Numbered from the stretch's first letter, positions 12,236 through 24,705 are shown. The stretch: DNA of 64,000 nt from Polytrichum commune (GCA_950295325.1 OX485804.1:39866001-39930000), one strand, 5' to 3'. Translations and numbers: made by a program. The notes: generated by a model not told the origin, from the sequence alone.

Positions 12236-14004
12236 AATGCAATGACCAAAATTGTATGCGGATTTGGATGCCCATAGTACACTTCCATCATATGAGTGAA
12301 CTTTGCAATACATCCCTTGTCATTGAGGATTTTCCAAATATACCAAAGTAGTGGTTTCACAAATGTTTTAGTGACACAACAAAGGCGAATAAATATTGCA
12401 TGATACTTGTATCGTGCTGTTATTGATAAGGACTTGGGGCTCATGGTGTATTTGTAAGCTCTTCCATCGTGGAAGGTGACTAAGGTATGTTGGCCTTATG
12501 CACTTTTTTACTTTGTAAATTAGAAACCTAGATTTGAGTGATGTATGGTTAATTGGGTCTAAGAGTGGATAGGAAGAAGACATGTGCTTAAAAGAGATTG
12601 GACTACGTCTTTGAAATTTAAGAATCACTCCAGAGTTAATAATAGTCAACACAACTGGAGTGACCTAGGTACTCATTTAAAGAATCAATGTGCATGTACT
12701 TTCAATAAATATAACTAAATCAAGGGAGGTCCAATTTTCCATCTGTTTTCAAATTTACTTATCCTAGTGGTTAAGCATAGATTTGCAATTGTAACACAAA
12801 CTCTAGCATGTAAATCTAAATGATAGAAGATGAAGAACATGCAAAATTATTCAAATCACACCCACATACCCTAATAAAAAAAAGCCCTACATGTTGAGGG
12901 GTAGTTCATTCCAACCAAATCATGTTAGACTAATTTGGGGATTTTGATTCCGTTTCCACAATCAAATCATCTAAAAATCACAGGGAGGTTATTGTCAAAA
13001 TTTTATTAAACAATATGAGGACAAATACAACGTACTTTTAATTCAAGACAAAAAATAATACAAATTGGAATTATTATTGCTTGGATGAAATGACCCATAC
13101 AATATTATATCTAAAATATGGTAGGTGAAAAATATAGGTAGCATTTAAATTTTATTAATAAAGTAGGGTGTGTTATATATGGAGGGACAAAGAATTTATG
13201 TGAGGTTCAATGAATGTCTTTGAATTGGATGAGAAGTTGCCTCGATTGACTAGAAGTCATCAAATTTAGATGTTGGCAAGCTTGGGGTGGTCACTGAGAG
13301 TTTCAAGATAGTGCTAGGTTGTTTCCAGACAACATTGCAACTAGGTACCACTCAATTTTATTTGCATGTACAATCAATGTCGTGTTGTCATTTTTTTTTT
13401 ATGGATTGACGTTAATTTATGTCAAAAATCCCAATATTTTGATAAATGTTACAATTTACAAAATATAGAGTCCATGAAATAAATTCACAGTGTAATTATA
13501 TTTACCTATAGGGTCCTCCAAAATACCTCAGAGGACCTTTTTATCCACTAATAAGGTGCCAATTATTCAAGAGATTTAGATAAATAGCCCATCTTTAATC
13601 AAATACCCTACTGCACATGGTTCACAAAAGCATATAACTTGTGGTCTCCCCAAGCTAAAAACAAACCATGTGTAAGCTATATTTCATTGCATCTTGACCT
13701 TCCTAATGGGCGTGTCTTGGTAGACACCATGAATCCCTGGACATTGAGAAGGCCACAACCCTAACCTTATACATGTTCAAGGGTGCGATTTGGGCGAACC
13801 AACCCATACACTCGTTCCTTGTTGGATGCCTAAACCCTTGCCTCCAAGGAACCAGTGTACGGGCTGGTTCGCCCCAACCGCATGACCCCCAACCTCCTAG
13901 TTGCACGAGTGATAATTTAACACATACTAGTGGTTCCGAGTCATGTATACTTAATAGACAGATTCAAGGCTCCTCAGGCTTGTAGGCCGCTTCCCAAACC
14001 TTTC
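12236..14004. other. non-coding stretch
   Basis: Short open frames only. Part of 12,490-12,750 resembles the R1/fold-back family (shared block AACTAAATCAAGGGAGGTCC). The section 13,690-14,000 is richer in GC than its surroundings but encodes nothing I recognise. Confidence 0.35.
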
Positions 14005-14605
14005 TAACGTAATCTCCCTCTTAAGTACGCACTTTGCACCGGAGCCGTTGGTGTGCACTTAGTTGGTAGGTGTGTACTTTACTCATATCGCCAGTGTTCC
14101 AGATTGGGGTGGTCGGAAAAAGTAACCGTTTAATACCCATCTAGCTTACCTCTGAAGAATACATGCTAGGGTGCTCACGGAGCCGCTAGTTTCGTTCGAC
14201 CCCCAATCCCATTGAGGCTTGATGTTCATGGACAAGCTTCGACAACCTCATAAGATGAACCACCTATCGATGACGGAATCCAGCCTATCGAGACAGTTGT
14301 TGAATCTGAAAGTGCTACCGACTTCAAAGGTTTTGAAACTCTACACAACACCGTCCTTGACATCGACGACCGATTGCTTTGCTCCGACACTCAAACGGAA
14401 GCTGGACAAATGTATGATGAACAACGACGACCATTTGAGACATTTTGACAAAACGTTAACAAACCGACATTGAATGTCAAGCATTTGTGCATTCGCCGCA
14501 AATGACTCTGCACGACATGCTCAAACAATAAAATACGAACCCTGATTTTTGTCAAAAAATTTGCGCACTTAACCGGGATGCATACTTAAGCGGGAGATTA
14601 CTGTA
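14005..14605 (+). mobile_element. pogo/Tc1-mariner-like element, internally deleted
   Basis: Left end TAACGTAATCTCCCTCTTAA and right end, on the opposite strand, TACAGTAATCTCCCGCTTAA. Next to each end is a second block (TACGCACTTTGCACCGG and TATGCATCCCGGTTAAGTGC). Ends of the form TA-CAGTAATC with TA flanks fit pogo-type elements. Inside, about 14,252-14,450 carries an acidic open stretch beginning DEPPIDDG directly after a stop codon. This could be the tail of the lost transposase, but I cannot prove it. Confidence 0.55.
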
Positions 14606-14689
14606 CTTGTGTGCTTTGAAACATTTGAGCTTGTGCTTGGCTTCGTTGTCATCTCTGATCAGAGCTGAAGCTATGAGCTCCAGGGTCTG

Positions 14690-14960
14690 GTTGTGGGCCT
14701 GCAATTCCAACTCCACAGACGATTCTAATTGTTGGATATGCCTGCTGAGGAATCATCACCTCCAGTTTATATCAGCAGTTGGGAATCACAAGGACGACGA
14801 TTTCACATTTCATAATCGAAGCTGATCGGATGCGAAAGTTGCAAGAATGATTCAAAGTGCACGGCTTCGTTTCGCATCTGGAAACGATGAGTGCGTCGTG
14901 TAGGGTTTCCTGGTGGTGATGAAGTTCATGATCGATCCTAGAATGATGTTTATATCATGT
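14690..14960 (+). repeat. interspersed repeat family R1, fragment
   Basis: Shares block order with 28,855-29,100: TCCAACTCCA, then a GGAATCACAAGGACGACGAT-like block, then GATCCTAGAATGATGT. No coding capacity is evident. Confidence 0.4.
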
Positions 14961-15200
14961 GCACTTAATGCAATCTCATGCACGGCATTTTTTTTACTAA
15001 GTGTTCTTTTAAACTACAAAGCCTTGCCATATGTTTTCCAAATGCGTGTGTCTGATTAAGAGGATTGTGTTTGGGTTTTGTTGCAAACTCTGATTATATT
15101 GTGGAGGGATTGTGGAAGGCAGGTGGTTTTATTGTGGGCATTTCCAACTCCACGAACAATTTAAAACCAATGTATGATGCTTGGGAGTTGTCACCCTATT

Positions 15201-15762
15201 GTGAGCCTCCTAAAAAGTGGCAAACCCCTGACATAGTGTCACCTTGTGCCACTTTTAAGTTTGCCGAAGTGCCACTTTTAATTTTATCGCACTTGTTGTG
15301 TGTGTGTTGTTGGTTTTGGTTTTGCGATTGAGATTTAAGAAATTTGGGGGCGTGTAATATACCGTTGGAAAGGTATTTTCAAGACCTCTCCAACGGTATA
15401 TTACACCCCCCAAAATTATTTTTAAATACAGTTGCAGAACAAAAAAGAAAAATCTTTAGTCATTTAGCGATTGCAATTAGGCTAGTCAAAAGAACCGCAA
15501 CCGATTTCGGCTGCGGGTTTTTTGGGCATATTTTTCTACTAGTGCTTCCATTCTCAAATGAGAGTAGAACGCAAATCAAACTTCGCTCACCAACCTAGCG
15601 TTGGAGGGTATCTTCCATAGCAAGCAACACTATCGCCTAACCAAAATTTGAGCGCAAACAAAATGTTAAATTCATTGATGCCACTTTTAGTTTGCATGGT
15701 GTGCCACTTTTAAACTTAAAGTAGCAAAAGGTGGCATATGCCACTTTCTAGGAGGCCTGCAC
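15201..15762. mobile_element. TIR element with a nested CACTA MITE
   Basis: Left end GTGAGCCTCCTAAAAAGTGG, right end on the other strand GTGCAGGCCTCCTAGAAAGT. Both sides continue into AAGTGGCA and GTGCCACTTTTAA repeats. The truncated CACTA MITE at 15,318-15,544 lies inside and accounts for much of the length. Confidence 0.5.
15318..15544. mobile_element. CACTA MITE, second copy, 5'-truncated
   Basis: Has the central hairpin (TGTAATATACCGTTGGAAAG against CTCCAACGGTATATTACA) and the right part with ACCGCAACCGATTTCGGCTG and a CTAGTG end, in the same order as 11,931-12,235. The left CACTA terminus is missing. Confidence 0.65.
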
Positions 15763-17012
15763 TATTGACACATATGATCAACAATTGTGAATCACAAAGA
15801 CCGTCATTCCAAGATCATGATTACAACGAAAATGTAAAAGTCGAAAGACATCCTAATGTTAAAGTGGTATTTGGCATGACTTGCACTTAAGATCAGAGAC
15901 CAAAAGAACACATGTCACCATGAGATCGAAACATATGGTCAAAATGTGTTAAATCGTTTTCGGCTCAATAGTTACCATCACAACTGCGAGGACCTATGTG
16001 TTTCACTTTGAAGAAAACGTTAAAACAAATCTCGTCATCTTCAAGTTTGAATTCCTATAATTTACACATATCAAGTCCGATTCTAAAAACTCGAAATGCC
16101 AAATTATCTCTGTGATTGCGAATGCTAGCCAAATGGGAGACTTGATGAGCCGATCCAACAGTCAGAATTGTTCGGTGGAGTTGCAAAAGTGTCCATAATA
16201 GGGCCACACACCGTCCGTGTATGGGAATGGAGGGGAAGTACTACTGGGGCGGGTCGGTCATGCGATTAAAAGGCCTGAACGGAGGAAGGAATTGAAGCCG
16301 GCGATTGTGAATCATGATGCATGGCATGTGCCGGCCTGTGTCCCTAATGATCAAGAAATAGGGTTTTGACGCCGGTCTCTTATCCAACATGGGTGCGGAT
16401 GAGGCAGATCGACTTTTTGGGCACACGGAAGAGCCACTTCACACCGTGGCTGCGTCAGGCATTGCATGTTGGCCGGTATGTGAACATGCATATGCATCAT
16501 TGCATGTATATATGTTAAGGTAGAAATACCATAGCCCGTGAAAATGAGGTGATTCGCATTGAAGATCTGGTCTGACAATCATGAGATGATTTTCCAAGAT
16601 AGACGAGAAGGATTCATGAAGAATGCAAGTTGTTTCATAATTTTTTGCCTTGTACAAAAAATTCCACAATTTTTCAAAGTGGAAAGTTTTTGTCCAACCC
16701 CCTACTCGTTCACTAGATATTCTCTACATTGAACATGGTATTCTATATTTTCATATAGAACATCGCCTAAATCGGTTACCTCATGAGTACATCAACACTT
16801 GACTCCCATTGGCTACACTAAGTGTGCACGCATTGAAGTTGCCGCTGGGCCATGATCCGTTGAAGAAATGGCACTTCACCATTATGACAGCGGTCTAGTG
16901 CACGGCTAGAGGGTGGTTAACCGCTTATGGTATTTCTATCTTAGGGCATCTCACCTCGTAGCCGTTTCTTAAAGACACCTCGAACCTCATGTTGTTCAAG
17001 TTGGAAGCACAC
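15763..17012. other. non-coding stretch
   Basis: 15,768-16,000 contains R1-like blocks (AATTGTGAATCACAAAGAC). The remainder has only short frames without recognisable domains. Confidence 0.35.
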
Positions 17013-17015
17013 TAA

Positions 17016-17515
17016 GGGCCGCTTCACACATGAGCCAAGAGCCATGACCATGATATTATGAGAGCCCAAAAGAACAGTGTCCAAAGGCCGTCCCAACACA
17101 CCTCCAACATCATGTAGTGTGGTCACGGACCCTCAAGTGTAGTGTGGAGTCATATGTGACTGGGGCCTCAACCAAATGCTATTTCAATGAATTTTTATTC
17201 ATGCGGGTCCTCATGCATGATTAAATAGAAGAAATTAACAGATGTGAGCGTTCAGAGTGCCGTGGTCTCCCAGTTTTGTGTTAGGCCTACCTCCAAGAGG
17301 TGGTTTTTGAAAATAGTCCAAGTGACCATGAAACATGATCCATTCGATGCCATGTAGGATTCCATGTAGACTTTACATCCATCTGGCATTCACGTACTCC
17401 ATTGGTCCCTCAAGCGTAGTGTGAAGCGAACTTGGACTGGCTCCGCCTTTTCCACCAATGAGAGTGCTTGAAGTGTACTAGACACGAGCTCTCAGTCTCG
17501 TGTGTGAAGTGGCCC
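17016..17515. mobile_element. Tourist-like (PIF/Harbinger) MITE, copy H1
   Basis: 500 bp element with ends GGGCCGCTTCACACATGAG and, reversed, GGGCCACTTCACACACGAG. Flanked by TAA on both sides (17,013-17,015 and 17,516-17,518), the 3 bp duplication of PIF/Harbinger elements. The body matches 18,763-19,260 throughout. Confidence 0.8.
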
Positions 17516-17518
17516 TAA

Positions 17519-17880
17519 GAGTCGATTCACACGGGGTCCAAAGTCACTTGAGCTCGATGCGTGCAATCTTAGCCGTCGAGAGCATGGAAGTTGGCACATA
17601 CCACTTCACACATGGTCCCAAGTATGACGTGGGTGCACTGTAAGGCATCATTTTTTGGAGGTGAGGCTTGGGAGTTGTTTTGAGAGTTAGGTCGAGCAAA
17701 AAGCTCGACCTAACTCTCAACACAACTCCCAAGATTCTTTTTGCATAAAACAAGTTTCAACATTCAACTTTCATGAATATCAACAATATTTTGATGGTTT
17801 CTTGAGACTCAGGAATTGGGGCTTTGCCTCCATATTGGGACCTAATGACATGAGTGGGACTTGGGACCCATGCGGGGGGT
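17519..17880. mobile_element. fold-back element with central hairpin
   Basis: Lies directly against H1. The core GAGAGTTAGGTCGAGC / GCTCGACCTAACTCTC is a near-perfect palindrome at about 17,681-17,718. A related element with the same core and flanks (TTTTGCATAAAA, GAGTGGGACTTG) is at 46,149-46,430. Confidence 0.55.
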
Positions 17881-18762
17881 GCAACTTTCATAACACATAT
17901 AAGTATATGTGAATGCACAAAAGGGATTTTGACTGAACTTTTTCATATTACGTATACATATGCTACATAAATTATAACTTGTAGTTATGTACATGTATGG
18001 AGGACTTTTTTTAAATATAAAACATTTGTAGTTATATGGTTTAGTCATTTGGAATCATGGAGGAGGATGAGGAGTGTGATTATGATTACACATCGATTGA
18101 TGATTTTAGTACACAAGGTGGTGACAAAGAAAATTATAGTGTTGGAGAAGACAATTCCAACATGTGCAAGGATGTTGTCATAAAGACGGAATTGATGCAT
18201 TTGTAGGTTGAAAATGATTTACACGAAGATGTGGAGTTGCAAAGTGAGTTTTGACATGCCTTGGATGTTCTAATTAAAGGACATGAAAATGTTGAAATGC
18301 CCTCTCAATCTAATGGAAAGTCCATTATGCCTTATGTAGAGGTAGGGGAGTCTAGAATTTCAAACTACCCTTGCTAGTCAATTGAATGACAATCCAACTT
18401 GATCTAAAAATTGATTGACTCGGATTAAGGCTTGCATGTATTAGCAATATAAAATCTCCTTGCCAACGTAAGCTTCAGGGTGCTCCAATAGTCTAGATTT
18501 TTGAAAATCTGAACATGGAGAAATTGATCCACATCTTGGGTCCCAAGGTCGTCAGTGGTGAAGTTCTTGTGATGGTGTGATGCATGCGACATGGCGGTGT
18601 GATGCACTTGAGCCCCCCACCCTCCCCTCCCCTCCCCTCCAAGTGGGTGCATTGTTCTTTGGTTTATTGCATTCTTGACATTGGCCGATTGGCCTTCTAT
18701 CTCAAGAAAAAATGAAATCAATCTAAATCTATGATCATAGGAAGGCCAAGGAAAGACACTCA

Positions 18763-19260
18763 GGGCCACTTCACACACGAGCCAATAGCTGTGACCATGA
18801 AATTGTGAGAGCCCAAAGAAAGTGTCCAAAGTTTGTCTCAAGACACTTTCAAAATCATGTAGTGTGGTCATGGATCCTCGAGTGTAGTGTGAAGTCATAT
18901 GTGACCGGGCCCTTAGCCAAATGTTATTTCAAGAAACTTCTATTCATACGTGTCCTCACACATGATAAAATAGAATAAATCAACAGTTGTAAGTCTTTAG
19001 AGTGCCATGGTCTCCTGGTTTTGTGTTAGGCCTACCTTCAAAAAGTGGTTTTTGAAAATAGTCCAAGTGACCATGAAACATGATCCATTCAATGCCATCT
19101 AGGAATCCATGTAGACTTTACATCCATCTTGCATTCACATACTCTGTTGGTCCCTCAAGCATAGTGTGAAGCGAACTTGGACCGGCTCCACCTTTTCCAC
19201 CAATGAGAGTGCTTGAAGTGTACTGGTCATGGGCTCTCAGTCTCGTGTGTGAAGTGGCCC
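18763..19260. mobile_element. Tourist-like (PIF/Harbinger) MITE, copy H2
   Basis: 498 bp, with both ends GGGCCACTTCACACACGAG in inverted orientation, and similar to H1 along its whole length. The flanking trinucleotides are TCA and TGA and not a clean TAA, so the insertion site has mutated or the copy arose by another route. Confidence 0.75.
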
Positions 19261-22200
19261 TGATATACCTCTCTTTGAATGGGGCCAGATGGGAAGGCCA
19301 TGATAAATGTTTCATTGTATCCTTATAGTGATAAACTAAAGGTTTTACTCAAAATAGAAAATAGAGCAACATTAGAATGTTATGAACTCTTCCACCCCTT
19401 CAAATCTACAACACATAGGGGGAAGAGTTTCAAGTCTTACATAAAGGAATAAATCATCATTAGCTCCTAATTGTTGATCAAAGAGAATTTCAATTTGAAT
19501 TTTTTCTAAGTACCACCTTGTGTATTGTGAAGAAATCAAATTTGATCACATGCCACAACTTGAAGTGCTCATTTAAAGTGAATGTGTTTCATGTGGAACA
19601 TAATAGGGTCCCTCCATGGGGGGTGGATTTTTCCTTGAAAACCTAAATGACGTGCGCGGGTCACTATGAAATTAAACCCTTTATATACAAGAAGTTTATA
19701 GAGAAAAACAAATGTACATGTACTAACAACATGCTAGAAAATGCACTCATGTATTTATATTAAGCTTCTCAATTTAATGTTATAAATGCTCCACTACATA
19801 TAAAACTACATATCATAAATGAAATAATCCTTTATTACATTTAAAATCCACTTTCACTTTCAAGGTTTAGGGTTTCCCTTTTGCAAAAATAAATAAACAA
19901 TCTAGCACAAGTGTGCCGGATTGGCTAATTGCCTACGTAATCATTGCTGCACCAATTAAATTATTACAAGACTAGGGTGTAGAGTTCACAAACCAACTGA
20001 TCGTGTATGTATTTATATATTATGGTAGTGCATGTATATTGGCTTAGAATTTGTGCCATTCATGTAAGGGAGTTTGGTAGGAACCTACCCCCTATAGATT
20101 TATATTGATACATCCATTAGATTCATCTTTTTTTGATCAAAAGTTCCAAATTCAACTATTTTTTAACTACTATTACTGACCTCCCTTCCTGGATCACCTA
20201 GATCCCACGAGTGAATGGCAAGTTGAATTTCCATTACATATCACCAACTTGTTCACACTAGGTTAATTTGGGGTCTCTAGTTTTTACCTTGGGGTCAAAT
20301 GTGCTATAAAAAGCTCCCACATTTTCCCATGCAATGTACATGAATAACACAAAAATTTGGCAAGGCACCAATTTCTCCTAAAATTGTAAGGTGTTCATAG
20401 GAGGTCCTCATCTTATTAGAACACCCACGAGGACTAAATGTTTCTGAGTTATGCATCACATGTGAAGTTGAAGGGTTGGCCCCCACTACCACTAACACAA
20501 ACAAGCTCTAGCATACGACAATGATAGCCAAAGTGTCAAGGAGCCCGTCCCACAAGGTCCTTAGTTGATGTGGACCTAGTTAGTAGAGATTAGCCCACAA
20601 GTGTGACTTGGCTATGGCCTCACATCTTAATGAAATGGGGTCAACTCGTACTAGTTTCATAGAAAAAACAAAATAAAAGAATCATTAAAGGATAGTGGGA
20701 GGCAATGGAAATTGCGTCCTAAGAAGAAGAGGGGAGATCCGGTTGGTGTGTTGTTCGTATGAAGAAGATATTTAGAAATCCTTCATGGAACTTGCAAAAT
20801 CTCATTAAATGCCTCCAATTATATTATTGTGGGCATATATAGTTGGCCAAGATCCTAGCGATTCTAAATCTAGTTGGTTACATGTTGACATCATCTTCCG
20901 GTTTTGCTTTCATTCATTTGAGGTATATTCTTCTAAAGATTCCTCTACAACGATCAGTAATCGAGTGTGACCGATCAAGCGTAACCGGCAATGCCATGAA
21001 AGAGGCTTGGAAATATGTATTTCACGTCAGGGTCCGTCACATTGCGGCACAATTTGTGAAGGTGACATGACATTGGACCCAAAATTATCATGTTCATGGG
21101 GGGTAAGTTTGATAATTATCCAGGGGTAAACTGACGTTATCAAACCCCTAGTCAATGATTTGCTTGACTGCACAGGGAAAAATTCCCAGATCCCCAAAAG
21201 TTTTTGGTCCATAAGATCTTGTTGGTTGCAAGATCTAGCAGTCTAGTTTTATTTAGAATTTTTGAAATTTTTGTTTTGGTCTAGCAGTTGATTAGCTGGT
21301 TGATTGTTGCAGCTAGTGACTCCCCTAAATTGACTCATGTAGTTGACTTGGAATAGTCAACTTAGAGCACTTGCCTAGATGGTGGATTGCTACGAGTAGT
21401 CGACTTCAAGGAAAGCCCAAAATAAATAAATGATTTAAAATATTTTTTGAACTCTTAGATCTTCCATCCAACATAATCTACTAGTTCATCTATTTTCAAG
21501 TTTTGTTAGGATTTTAATTTTTTCATGCTTAGAAGTCCATTGCTAGTAGTAGTTGGCTAGAATAGTTGAGCAAAAAGGTTAAAAACATTATAATCATTAC
21601 TACAATAAAAAAAAAATCCTCATCAATTGCACGTCTCTCCTTGGAAAGCAAGATTTGTGCAAGCTCAAGCGTAAGCAAATCTAGTTGGCATGAAAGATGT
21701 GTTGACTACATCAATGAAGTGGGAAACTCTTTGGCCTATTGGTTTTTCTAAGTTTGTGAGTGAGGGCTATAACTATAGGTGTAGAGGGTTGAATTTAGTG
21801 CTACGGATGTAGAGACTGAGAATACATTGATAAAATGTTATGTGCAAGGATATTGGTGATGGAACTTGGCTTGAGAAAGCCGACACTCTAATTTAATCAT
21901 TTTCTTTAGAAGATAATATAGAGGTTGTTGTTTATGAACATGTAGATCCTTTGAAAGTTAGTCCCACTGCTGAAGTCCATGTTTAAAGCCCACTTTACAA
22001 AATGAGACTCATTTCTAAATTGACTTGAACACTTCAGATAAGTTGTCATTGGAAAAAACATTGGCATGTCCAATATACATAACCTTATTCAGCTTAGCCA
22101 TGGCGTTATGTGAGCCATGGCTAAAAAGAGCAATGTTATGCAAGAGACGCAAAAATTGAATATTGAAGAAGATCAATGAAGCTTTTTGGATGATGTGGGT

Positions 22201-22505
22201 CTTTAGTTTGATGAGGAAAGGGTGATGTCTTGGTACATATGTAGGGTTTAAAAATTGTCAAGCTTATTGGAGCATGATCTATATAATATTTGCAACCTGT
22301 ACAATGAATGATAACCTCCTCAAGTGAATATTGTTATGCTATTAAATGATCATATACTCTTATAGTCTAAATTTTCATACATTTTCATTAATTTTGGATG
22401 GGCTTTGGTGGATCAATGGCCCGGATGCCTGTGACCACACAAGGCCCATTCACAATGTCTCAGTGATGCGGGAGGCTAACATGTTCGCTTGCCAATAACA
22501 AGCAA
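19261..22505. other. gene-poor stretch with one hAT MITE remnant
   Basis: No gene is recognisable. The segment at about 20,850-20,963 is a diverged half of the 226 bp hAT MITE in copy A orientation (GATCCTAG, GGTTACATGTTGAC, GGTATATTCT..AGATTCCTCTA). The rest is AT-rich sequence with short frames. Confidence 0.45.
20850..20963 (-). mobile_element. hAT-type MITE, truncated copy D
   Basis: Aligns with the inner left half of copy A but lacks both CAATGATC termini and shows no flanking duplication. Confidence 0.6.
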
Positions 22506-22641
22506 CATAACATTATTCAAATCCATAATGAGATTGATAGTATTCTACAAAATATTCCCACATTCAGACTGAATGTGAGGAATATTCCACATAATATTGT
22601 CAGTCCCACAAAACATTGTTATGAAACTGAATAATGTTATG
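22506..22641. mobile_element. fold-back MITE, family M3, copy 2
   Basis: Ends CATAACATTATTCAAATCC and, reversed, CATAACATTATTCAGTTTC. The interior repeats the self-complementary ATATTCC/GGAATAT arrangement of copy 1. Confidence 0.65.
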
Positions 22642-22860
22642 AACCCCCATGGTTCCCTAAGTGCTTATTCAAAGCAAGGCTCCATTGAGATTGGGGGCGT
22701 CGGTGATCCCACAAACAATAAAAAAATCCCAACCATTAAATAAATGTGATTGAAAGTGTAATCCCTAGTAGTTGGACCTAAGAGTACCATCCCTACATTA
22801 GAGTGTAGTCTCTAGCTTGACCTAGTTAAGAAGGCCCATGGCCATGTACCAGACTGGAAC

Positions 22861-23848
22861 TACAATCAAGACTCTATAAATGTTACAGGTTAGGAGTAGC
22901 AAAAAAAATAACATGTATAGAATTATAACAAGTAACACTTATAGAGTTCATACCGATGATTAATAAAATTTATAGAAATAACACTTGAAAATTCCAAAAA
23001 TGAAGAACATAACGTTTTATAAAAATAAAAATGAAAGTTCAAATGATAATACATAATTCAACTAAACTAATCGAAAGAAATAATCTTTATAGTAGTAACT
23101 TGACGAGATTCTTCCAACTAAACTAACCGAAAGAAAGAGTCTATAGTAGTCTGATGAGAAGCTTCCAAATGATGAGATGAAACTTATTTTTGGAGTCCTT
23201 GAATGCTCCTGATGTGTGATAGGGCATCATTTGGTCTTTGTTCAAGGTATTTCTTCAACGTCTCTAGAGAACGCTAAGCAACTTTAAATCCTACAACTTC
23301 TTCTACTACATCAACCATAACCTCATCAACATCAATTTATTGATGTTATGAGGAATACATATCCAAAAACTCCTCATCGGTAGTTTCATAGGGGTTGTTT
23401 AAATCAAACTCCATCTCATAATTGAGGTATTTATGAGCATTCATCACATCACCCACCTCACTATCAGATGACAACAATGTCAATTGATGAAGTAGAGTAG
23501 CACCTTCATCAACCTCTACCAAGCGCCTAGGTTCCTTTATCTCCCTCTCAATAGAGATCAAAAGAACACCCGTGTGCCTCCAACAATTTTGAATTGTCCG
23601 CAAAGAATATGGGATAAATGTGATTACATGTTTAAAATGTATGCTCTCATATATTATTACCTTGATTTTCTCAAAATTAACACTTATAAAGGTGCAATTA
23701 ACAAAGAAGGGAGTAGAGCATGTTATAACACTTAACACATAACACTCACTAGTCTTACCAATTGTGTTTTTGTAGGGGAGTAAAATTTTCTTAACATATA
23801 TGAAATTATAACACTTATAGGGGCAACACTTATAGAGTCTTGACTGTA
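22861..23848 (-). mobile_element. pogo-like (Tc1/mariner) element with transposase 3' remnant
   Basis: TA-bordered ends: TACAATCAAGACTCTATAAA at the left and, reversed, TACAGTCAAGACTCTATAAG at the right. Both are followed by repeated TATAAGTGTT-like motifs, the style of plant pogo/Lemi elements. The minus strand inside (about 23,660-23,346) encodes the end of a DDE_1/Tigger-type transposase. At just under 1 kb it is an internal-deletion derivative. Its right TA directly precedes the TACACTGAATAT end of an M2 element. Confidence 0.72.
23346..23660 (-). pseudogene. C-terminal fragment of a pogo/Tigger-type transposase
   Basis: The last ~105 codons of a 175-codon open frame contain the block SLRTIQNCWRHTGVL. 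It resembles the TIRNCWRKTG signature that follows the DDE catalytic core in pogo/Tigger transposases. It is followed by an acidic tail ending ETTDEEFLDMYSS and a stop. The residues upstream in the same frame (23,661-23,873) are terminal-repeat DNA read through by chance. The catalytic domain is absent, so this cannot be active. Confidence 0.6.
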
Positions 23849-24066
23849 CACTGAATATGATATTTAGTGTCACTTACTATTTGGAATCACATAATGCTAT
23901 ATCTATTTACAATATATCTCATACTTTACCAACAAATGTTAAATTGGTTTTTTGGACATTATAGAATATTTAAAAAATTACTTGGTAAAAAAATTCATCA
24001 ATAGTAAAAGATATAACACTGTGTAAATCCAAATAGTAAGTGACCCTAAATACCATATTTAGTGTA
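23847..24066. mobile_element. TIR element, family M2, copy 2 (short form)
   Basis: Starts TACACTGAATATGATATTTA and ends CCATATTTAGTGTA. At 220 bp it is the shortest of the four M2 copies and abuts the pogo-like element. Confidence 0.65.
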
Positions 24067-24258
24067 GTATCTAGGCCCTAATTAACACTTGCACCTACCT
24101 TGACAATACTTTTAAGCAATACCTTCTTTCAAAATCAACGTGTTTTACTTAAAACATTCAAACAAATAGGGGTTGTACGCAAGAATCTTTGCCTCAGGTG
24201 TTGGCTCCACCGAGCATGACCTAAGGGTTGAAGAAAGTTGTGTTATCATTAACTTATG

Positions 24259-24437
24259 CATAACATTATTCAACTACTATCAACCGTTTCATTCTAATAA
24301 TATCAGTGATGGTGCTTCACCCGAGTTTATCGAGCTGAGTCTGATGATAAGAAAGACTATACAAGGTATAATTTTGAATAGTATTTCACTTATACTTGGC
24401 CCCACTCAACGTATAGTACTAGGTGGATAATGTTATG
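24259..24437. mobile_element. TIR element, family M3-like, copy 3
   Basis: Ends CATAACATTATTCA and, reversed, CATAACATTATCCA. The interior differs from the other M3 copies, so it may be a separate subfamily. Confidence 0.5.
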
Positions 24438-24648
24438 GATATGCATATGATATGCTTGTTTTACATTTTCACATGCTCAAGATCCAATTGATATCCACTC
24501 ATTCTACCCGGTCCTATGTGCAGATACTATGAGCACTACCACCTGGGGGGACGGGTACATGGGAACACTCTAAAGGGTGGATTGGGCAACTAAGAATCTA
24601 AGATGGAGTGCTTGGTTGGATTTTTTTAATAAAAAATAATTTCTAAAA

Positions 24649-24705
24649 ATCATAGTAAGAATCATAGTACTCTTCTAGATTCTTACTATGATTCTTACTA
24701 TGATT
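24649..24705. repeat. short perfect hairpin
   Basis: AATCATAGTAAGAATCATAG pairs with CTATGATTCTTACTATGATT across a short loop. Function unknown; it could be a MITE core. Confidence 0.6.

Noticed and set aside
18057-18360. Acidic ORF-like stretch beginning MEEDEECDYDY, reminiscent of the N-terminus of FAR1/MULE-derived proteins
   Set aside because: Only about 50 codons before a stop, further stops follow, and no FAR1 zinc-finger or MULE domain could be read downstream.
23346-23873. 175-codon minus-strand open frame as a host gene
   Set aside because: Its 5' part is pogo-like terminal repeat DNA and its 3' part is a transposase tail, so it is a transposon remnant.
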